From CAYVQF01 sp964454015 (GTDB lineage Bacteria > Myxococcota_A > Bradymonadia > UBA4248), in the NCBI GenBank assembly GCA_964454015.1, contig CAYVQF010000021.1:14397-78396 (forward strand): a stretch of DNA of 64,000 nucleotides. The letters are read 5' to 3'. This document shows positions 50,344 through 58,127 of this stretch, piece by piece; the first letter of the stretch is position 1, and every line of letters begins with the position of its first letter. The position numbers and the translations under genes were made by a program. The notes under the pieces were generated by a model. The model did no database searches. It was not told where the DNA came from and saw only the letters and a list, made by a program, of their open reading frames with translations.

Positions 50344-53199
50344 CTACCCGATCTTCTCCAAGCGCTGCAAGCCCGCCAAGAGCTTGACCCGATCCGCCGC
50401 GAGGGCGTTCATCTTGTCGCGCTCGGCGGCGACCACGTTCTCGGGCGCGCGATCGACGAAGGCCGGGTTCTCGATCTTTTTGGTGACCTGGGCGAGCTCC
50501 TTGTCGAGCTTGGCCAGGGCCTTGCTCAGGCGCGCCTTCTCTTCGGCGAAGTCGATGAGGTCTGCCAGGGGCACCACCAGCTCCATGCCGTCGGCCACGG
50601 TGGTGGCGCTGGGCGTGGGGCGCGCCGCCTGCGCCGGGTGCACGGCGATGGCGCTGACCTTGGCCAGGGCTTGGATGAAGGGCCCCATGAGATCACAGCA
50701 GGCGCGATGCTCTTCTTGGTCGGTGAAAACATGCAGCAGGGCGATGCGCTTGCCCGGCGGGATATTGGCCTCACCGCGCACATTGCGCAGGGCCTGGATC
50801 ATGGCGATGGCCTGCTGGGCTGGCTTGGCACGCCCGTCGGCTTTGAAGGCTTCCTGGACCTTGGGCCAGGGCGCCAACATGATCGAGCGTGGATGCCCAG
50901 GCGCCTTGGGCAAGCTCTGCCAGATCTCTTCGCTGACGTAGGGCGCAAAAGGGTGGAGGAGGCGCAAGACCGTCTCGAGGACATGGACCAGAACCTGGCG
51001 CGTCACCGTCTTGGCCGCGTCCTTGGCCGCGTCCTGGTCGTAGAGGATGGGCTTGGCCAGCTCGATGTACCAGTCGCAGAAGGTGCTCCACAAAAAGTCA
51101 TAGATGCCTTGCGCGGCGTCGTTGAAGCGGAAGTCCTCCAGGCTCTGGGTGACGCGGGCCACGCATCCTTGCAGGGCGTCGAGGATCCAGGCGTCCACGG
51201 GTGAGAGCTGCGCCGGCGTGAAAGGCAGGGTACCCTCGGCGCTACTGCCGGCGGCGCTCACCGTGGTGCCCTCCAAGTTCATGGCGACGAAACGCGCCGC
51301 TTGCCAGAGCTTATTGATAAAGGCGCGATAGCCCTCGACCCGCCGCACGTCGAGGCGAATGTCGCGCCCCTGGGCCGCGTACATCGCCAAGGTGAAGCGC
51401 AAGGCGTCCGCACCCTGCGGCTCGATGCCCTCGGGGTAATCATCGAAGAGCTGGCGGCAGGCCTCGCGCTCATCTTCGGGGACGCTCGCCGGCGTCACGC
51501 CGTAGACCACGTGCAGGGGATCGATGACGTTGCCGTAGGTCTTGGACATCTTGCGCCCTTCCTTGTCGCGGATGAGGGCGTGAAAATAGACCGTCGCAAA
51601 GGGGGCCTCGTCCATGAAGTACTCGCCCATCATCATCATCCTGGCCACCCAGAAGAAGATGATGTCCGCTGCGGTTTCCATGACCGTCGTGGGATAGAAC
51701 TTGCGCAGCGTCGCCGTCGACTCGGGCCAACCCATGGTGCTGAAAGGCCACAGGGCCGACGAAAACCAAGTGTCGAGCACGTCCGGGTCTTGGATGAAGG
51801 TCGTGCCACCACACTCGGGACAGGTCGCGGGGCACGCGCGGTCGACCAACGGGACGGCGCCCGTCCCGATGCGCAGCTCGGCATCGGCGTGGCCCGGATG
51901 ATGGATGCGGTGCAGGTCCTTGCCCGAACACTGGGTGCAATACCAGGCCGGGATCTGGTGCCCCCACCAGAGCTGACGCGAGATGCACCAGTCGCGAATG
52001 TTGTGCATCCAGTTGAAGAAGGTCTTCTCCCACATGGCGGGGATCATGCGGGTGCGGCCGCGCTCGACGGCCTCGATGGCGGGCTTGGCCAAGACCTCGG
52101 CGTTCACCCACCACTGCGGCAGAAGCAGCGGCTCGACCAGGGCCCCCGAGCGCTGAGAGCGCGCCGGCATGAAGGTGTGGGCCTCGACGCGCACCAAATA
52201 ACCCTGGGCCTCGAGATCGCGCACCACCGCCTCGCGACACGCCTCGCGGCTCAGGCCGCGGTAGGCTTCGGGCGCGGTGTCGGTCATGCGGGCGTCCAGG
52301 CCAATGACCTGAATGCGCGGCAGGCGATTGCGCACGCCACAGGCGAAATCGTTGAAGTCGTGGGCCGGGGTGATCTTGACAGCCCCCGTGCCAAAGGCGG
52401 GATCGGCTACAACCCCATCGGCAATGATGGGAATGGTGCGCCCCGTGAGGGGCAGCAGGCATTGCTTGCCGATGACGTCTTGGTAACGCGGGTCATCAGG
52501 GTGCACCGCAACGGCCGCGTCGCCGAGCATGGTCTCGGGGCGCGTGGTCGCCACGACGATGCGGCGGTCCGTCCCCTCGATGGGATAGGCGATGTGCCAC
52601 AGGTGCCCAGCCTCGGGCTCCTGATCGACCTCGAGATCACTCAGGACGGTCTGGGCCACGGGGTCCCAATTGACCAAGCGCTCGTCGCGGTAAATCAGCC
52701 CCTCCCGGTGCAAGCGCACGAAGGCTTCCCGCACGGCGACGCTCAAGCCCTCGTCCATGGTGAAGCGCTCACGCTCCCAGTCACAAGCCGCGCCCAAGAC
52801 CTTGAGCTGGCTGATGATGTTCCCCCCTTTCTCCTCCTTCCACTGCCAGACGCGGCGCAAAAAGGCCTCGCGCCCCAGGGCGTGCCGACTCAGCCCCTCC
52901 TTGGCGAGCTGCCGCTCGACCATGACCTGGGTGGCGATCCCCGCGTGGTCCGTCCCGGGCAGCCACAAGGCCTCAAAGCCCTGCATCTTCTTATAGCGCG
53001 TCAGGATGTCCTGAATGGTCACGAAGATCGCGTGCCCCATGTGCAACTTGCCCGTGACGTTCGGCGGCGGAATCACGATACAGAAGGGCTCTTTGTTCGA
53101 GTGCTCGTCGGCGTGGAAGAGCCGCTCTTGCAGCCAAAAGGCGTACCATCGCGCCTCGACATCATGGGGGCTATAAGCTTTGGCAAGTGACTGAGACAT
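50344..53199 (-). CDS. valS: valyl-tRNA synthetase
   Basis: 951 aa, typical ValRS. PPPNVTGKLHMGHAI with HMGH at 53-56, the editing domain VVATTRPETMLGDAAVAVHP, GRKMSKTYGNVIDPL (KMSKS), the FCDWYIELAKP anticodon-region motif and a C-terminal coiled-coil arm (LSKALAKLDKELAQVTKKIENPAF). Charges tRNA-Val. ATG 53199; a promoter lies at 53255-53282. First gene of a four-gene operon. Confidence 0.97.
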   Translation of the reverse strand: MSQSLAKAYSPHDVEARWYAFWLQERLFHADEHSNKEPFCIVIPPPNVTGKLHMGHAIFVTIQDILTRYKKMQGFEALWLPGTDHAGIATQVMVERQLAKEGLSRHALGREAFLRRVWQWKEEKGGNIISQLKVLGAACDWERERFTMDEGLSVAVREAFVRLHREGLIYRDERLVNWDPVAQTVLSDLEVDQEPEAGHLWHIAYPIEGTDRRIVVATTRPETMLGDAAVAVHPDDPRYQDVIGKQCLLPLTGRTIPIIADGVVADPAFGTGAVKITPAHDFNDFACGVRNRLPRIQVIGLDARMTDTAPEAYRGLSREACREAVVRDLEAQGYLVRVEAHTFMPARSQRSGALVEPLLLPQWWVNAEVLAKPAIEAVERGRTRMIPAMWEKTFFNWMHNIRDWCISRQLWWGHQIPAWYCTQCSGKDLHRIHHPGHADAELRIGTGAVPLVDRACPATCPECGGTTFIQDPDVLDTWFSSALWPFSTMGWPESTATLRKFYPTTVMETAADIIFFWVARMMMMGEYFMDEAPFATVYFHALIRDKEGRKMSKTYGNVIDPLHVVYGVTPASVPEDEREACRQLFDDYPEGIEPQGADALRFTLAMYAAQGRDIRLDVRRVEGYRAFINKLWQAARFVAMNLEGTTVSAAGSSAEGTLPFTPAQLSPVDAWILDALQGCVARVTQSLEDFRFNDAAQGIYDFLWSTFCDWYIELAKPILYDQDAAKDAAKTVTRQVLVHVLETVLRLLHPFAPYVSEEIWQSLPKAPGHPRSIMLAPWPKVQEAFKADGRAKPAQQAIAMIQALRNVRGEANIPPGKRIALLHVFTDQEEHRACCDLMGPFIQALAKVSAIAVHPAQAARPTPSATTVADGMELVVPLADLIDFAEEKARLSKALAKLDKELAQVTKKIENPAFVDRAPENVVAAERDKMNALAADRVKLLAGLQRLEKIG

Positions 53200-53254
53200 C
53201 GCGAAACTCCTGCATCATCTAGCGAACCGCGGCGCCAAGCGCGCGGAAAGGCGT

Positions 53255-53282
53255 ATCATAGCGATCGAAAACGGCGGCACAA
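53255..53282 (-). promoter_or_regulatory. promoter of valS operon
   Basis: On the minus strand TTGTGC, a 16-nt spacer and TATGAT, 56 nt before the valS ATG. No T-box like leader is visible. Confidence 0.65.
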
Positions 53283-53480
53283 GGTTCCTCGTGGCCTCGC
53301 TCTTTGGGAGCCACGCGCCACGGGGCGTGCGCCCATTCATCTGCGTTGCCGCCCGCTTGGCTTTGCTCTTCCCGCCCGAATCGAAGATTGACCCACAGGC
53401 CGCACTTTCTTATTCTGCCCTAGGCGGCGCGGCGCAGCCGGCACGCGCCCACCCACACTGCAAGCAACGCGGGAGTGCGC

Positions 53481-55661
53481 ATGGGAACGCTGCGGATGCA
53501 CTGGCGAGCACCAACACTGGGGTGCGCGCTCTTCACCTTGGCTCTGCTGCCACTCGACAACCTCGCCTGGGGCCAAGACCCACCCGACCCGGCGGCGCTG
53601 CTCGATCAAGCAGACGCCCGCTATGAGCTCGGGGACGATGTCCAGGCGAGCCGCCTTTACGCCGAAGCCTTGGCCCATGGGCAAGCCGCGGCGGACCTGC
53701 TCATCCAGGGACGCGCCCTCAGCGGACAGGCCTCCCTCGCCCGCGAGGCGGGCGATCTCGACGCGGCCGCCCTGACCTTCGACGCCGCCCTCCAAGTCTT
53801 CACCCAAGCAGGTGACGCCGGCTGGCAAGCCGTCACCACCTACCAACTCGCCATGACCGCCCTCCAGCGCGAGGACACAGCCCAAGCTGAGCAGCATCTG
53901 CGCAGCGCCCTCGAGCTCTTCAGCCGGCGGGCGGGCCGTAGCGAAGCGACGCGCCGCTGGGAGGCCACCGTACGCATGGCCCTCGGAGAGTTGCTGAGCA
54001 CCAGCGCCCCGGCCGAGGCCGAAGGACTCTTCCAAGAGAGCGTCAAGATTTTTGAAGGCCTCCGCGACCGCCTCGGCGAAGGGCACGCCCACTACGCCAA
54101 GGCCTCCATCGAGTGGCAGCAAGCCAACCATGCCCGCGCTGGACGCACTTTCGAGCTCGCCCTGCGGCGCTACCGCGAAGCCGACGCCCCGCGCGAGGCG
54201 GGCCTCACCCAGCTCGCCATCGCCAGAGTGCGCCAAGACGAAGGCCGCTGTGACGAAGCGCTGAGCCGCTACGAGCTGGCCAAACAAGAGATGGCCCTGC
54301 TGGAAGACACGGACACCTACATCCTCTATGCCTGGTTTGGCATCGCCGAATGCCAACGCATCGCCGGGCGCTACACCGAAGCGCTGGCCGCATTCAACGA
54401 GGTCATGGCCTCACCCCTGTTGGTGGAATCGGACTTCCTACAAGCTCAAGTCGGGCAGGCCATGGCCCGCGTGGCCCTCGACGGCAGCGACGAGCGCCTG
54501 GCCGAGCTCCGCCTGGCCATGCAGGCCCTCGAGGCGGCCACCCCCGATGCCAGCATCTTGGCCGAAGGGCGCTCCGCCCTTGGCCTGGCCCTCCTCCAGC
54601 GCGGTCAGCACAAGGAGGCCATGGCCTACCTGGCCGCGGACCCCGCCGCGCGCGAGCAGCTCGCCGTCGAGGATGTCCTCAACTACGCCCTCGCCCTCGA
54701 GCAGGGCCACCAAGACGGCGAGGCCCGGGAGTGGCTCCTGAGTTCCCTCGACCGCCTCGGGCGCAAACAGAACAGCGAACGGGCCACGGTGCTCGCAGCG
54801 TTGGCGCGCATCGACCTCCGCGGGGGCGCCTGGAACGACGCCCTCGGCCGTGTCAAAGATGCAGACAAGCTCTATCGCTCTCTGCGCAAGACCACAGGCC
54901 GCGCTGAACTCGCCCTGCTCGCCGGCCAGGCGCACCTCGGCCTCGAGGACCCCAAGAAAGCCATCTCGGCCTTTGAAGATGCCCTCGAGGCCTTTGACAA
55001 GGGCAACGAAGCGGCCCGCGCCAACCACGCCCGTCTCCTCCTCATCGACGCCATGATCCAGCGCGGCGAAGGGCGCAAGGCCCTGACTCATCTCGAAGAC
55101 GCGAGCGCTTACTTGGGCGACCAAGGCGAGCCTCGCGACCGGATCAAGGTCAACCTCCTCTTGGCCCAAGCCCACATGGGGCAGCGCCGCGCCGCCCAAG
55201 CCGCGCCCGCTCTCGCCGCGGCCAAAGAGGCGCTGGCCCAAATAAGCCCCGAGGAGCGCGCCAAAATCGCGGACGTGGAAGCAGAGCTGCTGCTCTATGT
55301 GGTTGAAACCACGCCTGAAGATGAGGCCGCTGCGGCTCAGGCAGACGTGGCTCAGGCCGCGGCGCTCATCGAAACGCACGCCCTCGGCCACTTGCGGCTG
55401 CGTGCCCTCAGGGCCCAAGCCAAGGTGGCCAGCGCCGCCGGGGAGCGCGCCAAAGCGCTCCAACATTTACAGGCCGCAGCGGAGCTGGTTCAAGGAGATG
55501 AGGCTGCGGCTGACCTCGCCATGGCCATGGGTGAGCTCCTCGCCGAGGAAGACCCGGCCAAGGCCATCGCCTACTTCGAGCAGGCCAAGGACCAGTACCG
55601 CAGCGCCCGGGCCATGGCCAAGTCGCGAACGGCCTCACGGGCCGCGCGCGCCTTGCGTTGA
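53481..55661 (+). CDS. TPR-repeat exported protein
   Basis: 726 aa. Signal peptide-like N-terminus (LGCALFTLALLPLDNLAWGQ, probable cleavage before DPPDP), then almost entirely tetratricopeptide-like helical pairs: repeating patterns such as ALLDQADARYELGDDVQASRLYAEAL, AGDLDAAALTFDAALQVF, AQAEQHLRSALELF, HARAGRTFELALRRYREA and KAISAFEDALEAFDKGNEA. Very Ala/Leu/Glu rich with no catalytic domain. Likely a periplasmic scaffold. ATG 53481 has GGGAG 5 nt upstream; GTG 53475 is also in frame. Confidence 0.78.
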   Translation: MGTLRMHWRAPTLGCALFTLALLPLDNLAWGQDPPDPAALLDQADARYELGDDVQASRLYAEALAHGQAAADLLIQGRALSGQASLAREAGDLDAAALTFDAALQVFTQAGDAGWQAVTTYQLAMTALQREDTAQAEQHLRSALELFSRRAGRSEATRRWEATVRMALGELLSTSAPAEAEGLFQESVKIFEGLRDRLGEGHAHYAKASIEWQQANHARAGRTFELALRRYREADAPREAGLTQLAIARVRQDEGRCDEALSRYELAKQEMALLEDTDTYILYAWFGIAECQRIAGRYTEALAAFNEVMASPLLVESDFLQAQVGQAMARVALDGSDERLAELRLAMQALEAATPDASILAEGRSALGLALLQRGQHKEAMAYLAADPAAREQLAVEDVLNYALALEQGHQDGEAREWLLSSLDRLGRKQNSERATVLAALARIDLRGGAWNDALGRVKDADKLYRSLRKTTGRAELALLAGQAHLGLEDPKKAISAFEDALEAFDKGNEAARANHARLLLIDAMIQRGEGRKALTHLEDASAYLGDQGEPRDRIKVNLLLAQAHMGQRRAAQAAPALAAAKEALAQISPEERAKIADVEAELLLYVVETTPEDEAAAAQADVAQAAALIETHALGHLRLRALRAQAKVASAAGERAKALQHLQAAAELVQGDEAAADLAMAMGELLAEEDPAKAIAYFEQAKDQYRSARAMAKSRTASRAARALR

Positions 55662-55730
55662 GGGCCCCATCCTTCATCGCCAGCGCTCCGCAACGCCAGC
55701 CTCGTGGCTAGGCTTCAACGAGATTTCACC

Positions 55731-56798
55731 ATGCCCTCGCCCCAAGCCCACCCCTTCGCGCTCACCTCGCCTCAGGCAGAAGGCGTCGTTGGCGTCGTGT
55801 TGTGCGCCGGCTTCGGCACGCGCTTGCGCCCCCTGACGGAGCACTTCGCCAAGCCAGCTCTCCCCTTTCTCGGCCGGCCGCTGGCTCACTACGCCTTCGC
55901 CAACCTCGCCCGGGCAGGCATCAGCACCGTCGGCGCCAACTATCACCACCTACCCCACACCATGGACGCCGCGCTGCAGCCGCTGGCCCCGGCCCTCACC
56001 CTGACCAGCCACACCGAAGAGGGAGAGATCCTCGGCACCGGCGGTGGGCTGCGCGAACTTTGGCGCCGACTCGGCCCGGACAAGACGGTGGTCCTCTGTC
56101 ATGGCGATGTGCTCCTGGGGGCCGAGCTCAGGCCCATCGTGGCCGCCCACCTGGCCTCGGGCGTCGACGTCACCTTGGTACTGAAAGTCCGCGAGCCCGG
56201 CATGGACCTGCGCGGGGTCTTCACTGACCAATCGGGGGCGGTGGTGCAGATCCTCAAGCACCAAGGTCCTCGTCTGGCGCCGCCCCTCATGGAGCACGCC
56301 TTTTCGGGCGTACACATCCTGTCGCCGCGGGTGCTCGAGCACATCGCCACCGCCGGACCAGACTGCCTGGTGACCCGGGTCTATCCGGCCCTGCTAGCCC
56401 AGGGGGCAGCCATTGGCGCCTACCTCACGACGGCCTTCTTCGCCGATCTCGGGACCCCAGCGCGTTACCTCAGCGCACAAGCCACAGTACTCGCCATGCC
56501 CTGGTGTCTCCCGGGCGTCGACAGCGCCACGGGCGTCGCTGGAGCCGCCCTGGGCGCAGGTGAGATCACGGGGATGGCGGGCGCGCACATGGATGGCCCC
56601 GTTCATGTCGCCGGGCACCTGCACCTGGATGAAGACGTCGTCATCGGCCCCAACGTCGCCCTGAGTGGCCACATCCACCTGCAGCGCGGCTGCCACCTGG
56701 ACCACTGCGCCGTGTGGGGGCAAGGCACGCTGCGGGGCACCCACCAGAACGCCCTGATCTACCTCAGCGGCGAGCAGGCCATCATCGCGCCTGCCTGA
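55731..56798 (+). CDS. sugar nucleotidyltransferase (mannose-1-phosphate guanylyltransferase-like)
   Basis: 355 aa. Nucleotidyltransferase fold: VLCAGFGTRLRPLTEHFAKPALPFLGRPL is spread over the GxGTRL-x-PLT and KP motifs (residues about 23-50), GTGGGLREL binds the base, and VVLCHGDVLLG holds the metal Asp. The C-terminal 90 residues (HMDGPVHVAGHLHLDEDVVIGPNV) read as left-handed beta-helix turns. It makes an NDP-sugar from a sugar-1-phosphate; GDP-mannose, or the MurNAc-1-P uridylyltransferase type, are the main options. Starts 69 nt after the TPR gene. Confidence 0.82.
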   Translation: MPSPQAHPFALTSPQAEGVVGVVLCAGFGTRLRPLTEHFAKPALPFLGRPLAHYAFANLARAGISTVGANYHHLPHTMDAALQPLAPALTLTSHTEEGEILGTGGGLRELWRRLGPDKTVVLCHGDVLLGAELRPIVAAHLASGVDVTLVLKVREPGMDLRGVFTDQSGAVVQILKHQGPRLAPPLMEHAFSGVHILSPRVLEHIATAGPDCLVTRVYPALLAQGAAIGAYLTTAFFADLGTPARYLSAQATVLAMPWCLPGVDSATGVAGAALGAGEITGMAGAHMDGPVHVAGHLHLDEDVVIGPNVALSGHIHLQRGCHLDHCAVWGQGTLRGTHQNALIYLSGEQAIIAPA

Positions 56799-56867
56799 GC
56801 GGCCACGCCTGCTGCGCGACGATCACATCGATGGCAGCTCACAAGGCCAACCAATTTGCCGCTGCTC

Positions 56868-56896
56868 TTGTAGGCGGCCAGACAATCCGCTATGAA
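56868..56896 (+). promoter_or_regulatory. promoter of repeat lipoprotein gene
   Basis: TTGTAG (56868-56873), a 17-nt spacer and TATGAA (56891-56896), 66 nt before the ATG. Confidence 0.6.
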
Positions 56897-56962
56897 GCCC
56901 TGCGTTGGGTTGGCTGCGCGTGTCACCACTGCGCAGCATCACTTGTAGCTGAAGGAGAACAC

Positions 56963-57817
56963 ATGAACTTTTCTCGAAAAAACAACGAAAGCCTCCGCCT
57001 GGCGCTCATGCTGGCCCTGGCGCTCTCGATCTTCGCCGTTGCCGCCTGTGACGACGAGACATCGGACCCCAAGCCCGCCGACACCCAGGACACCTCGAAC
57101 TCCGACTTGGTCGTTCCTGACGTCACGGAGCTCGACGGCAGCGAACCCGACGTCACCGAGCCTGACGTCACCGAGCCCGACGTCACCGAGCCCGACCTCA
57201 CCGAGCCCGACCTCACGGACATCGCCGAGCCCGACGTCACGGACATCGCCGAGCCCGACGTCACGGACGTCGCCGAGCCCGACGTCATCGAGGTGCCCAC
57301 CGAGGAGTGGATCGGCGCGAGCTGCGCGTGCGAAGGCAACGGCTGCGTGACCTTGGGCGTGCCCGTACCCAACGGCGGCACGATCGTCGGCTGCGACAAC
57401 GTGCCCACGGACTTGACTGGCGCCGAGCTGGTGTGCTTGCGCACCTACGTCGGCGAGGGCGGCACCAAGACCTATTTCGCCAACGGTTACTGCTCGCTGA
57501 TGTCGGTGGCCTGCACGGGCAGCGATGTGATCTGCACTCCGGCGACCATGGGGGATCACACGGCGATGACGCGCTGCCCCGCGGGTTCGGCGATGGTGGA
57601 GTCGACCATCGACGTCAACGTGATCATTTTCGATGCGACCGTTTCGAACAAGACCTGCGCCCTGCGCTGCGAAAGTGACGCCGACTGTCGCTTGGGCGAG
57701 ACGGATCCGGTGTTGAATGACGCGCCGTCCCAGTACGCTTGCGTCGACGGCGGCACAGCCAAGTTCTGCTATGATCCCAGGAACTTGCCTGCAGAGTACA
57801 CAGTCACGCCGTTCTGA
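56963..57817 (+). CDS. lipoprotein with EPDVT tandem repeats
   Basis: 284 aa. Lipobox AVAAC gives lipidated C29. Residues 33-112 are an acidic Asp/Glu/Pro/Thr tract with tandem EPDVT/EPDLT pentapeptides and EPDVTDIA octapeptide variants, probably an extended stalk. Residues 113-284 form a Cys-rich globular part (CACEGNGC, NGYCSLMSVACTG, CALRCESDADCRLGE) similar in style to the Cys modules of the metzincin lipoprotein at 39.9 kb. No enzymatic motif. GAAGGAG lies 6 nt before the ATG. Surface display is inferred. Confidence 0.75.
   Translation: MNFSRKNNESLRLALMLALALSIFAVAACDDETSDPKPADTQDTSNSDLVVPDVTELDGSEPDVTEPDVTEPDVTEPDLTEPDLTDIAEPDVTDIAEPDVTDVAEPDVIEVPTEEWIGASCACEGNGCVTLGVPVPNGGTIVGCDNVPTDLTGAELVCLRTYVGEGGTKTYFANGYCSLMSVACTGSDVICTPATMGDHTAMTRCPAGSAMVESTIDVNVIIFDATVSNKTCALRCESDADCRLGETDPVLNDAPSQYACVDGGTAKFCYDPRNLPAEYTVTPF
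57143..57289 (+). repeat. 15-bp tandem repeats coding EPDVT
   Basis: Units of the form GAGCCCGACGTCACC (with G/C and last-base variants) follow each other five times from 57143, then continue as 24-bp units with an inserted GACATCGCC or GACGTCGCC until 57289. The unit lengths keep the frame, so copy number can change without breaking the gene. Confidence 0.85.
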
Positions 57818-58127
57818 GCTAGGTAGCGCCGGGTCACTTGCTTAGATCAAGAGGTGCTGGCGACATCCACCTTGCGTTGCGGCACAAGCTTGGGCACCGG
57901 GCTCCAACGCAGCCCACCGTTGCCGCAACGGCAAAGAGCAGCAGGGAGTGCCTGCGCAGCGTTGGGCCCCTGGCGCGCGCCGCTGAGAGCTCCACGCTCC
58001 CCCGAGCCAGCGAGCGGCAGCGCCATGTACCTTGGAAGTAGCACCCAAGGCAGGCCTGTGGTAGTGCAAGGAGTTGCCACGCAGGCGCAGCGGCGCCAGC
58101 GTGCCTTTGGGTATCATGGAGAAAGCG
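57818..58127. other. intergenic region, no gene seen
   Basis: 310 nt of ordinary GC content with short open frames on both strands that have no ribosome sites or recognisable products. No clear promoter pair or terminator was found, although the dikinase-like gene downstream presumably starts from here. Confidence 0.4.

Noticed and set aside
57818..58127. Short genes in the gap before the dikinase-like gene
   Set aside because: Open frames on both strands are short, lack ribosome sites, and their products look like random GC-rich translation.
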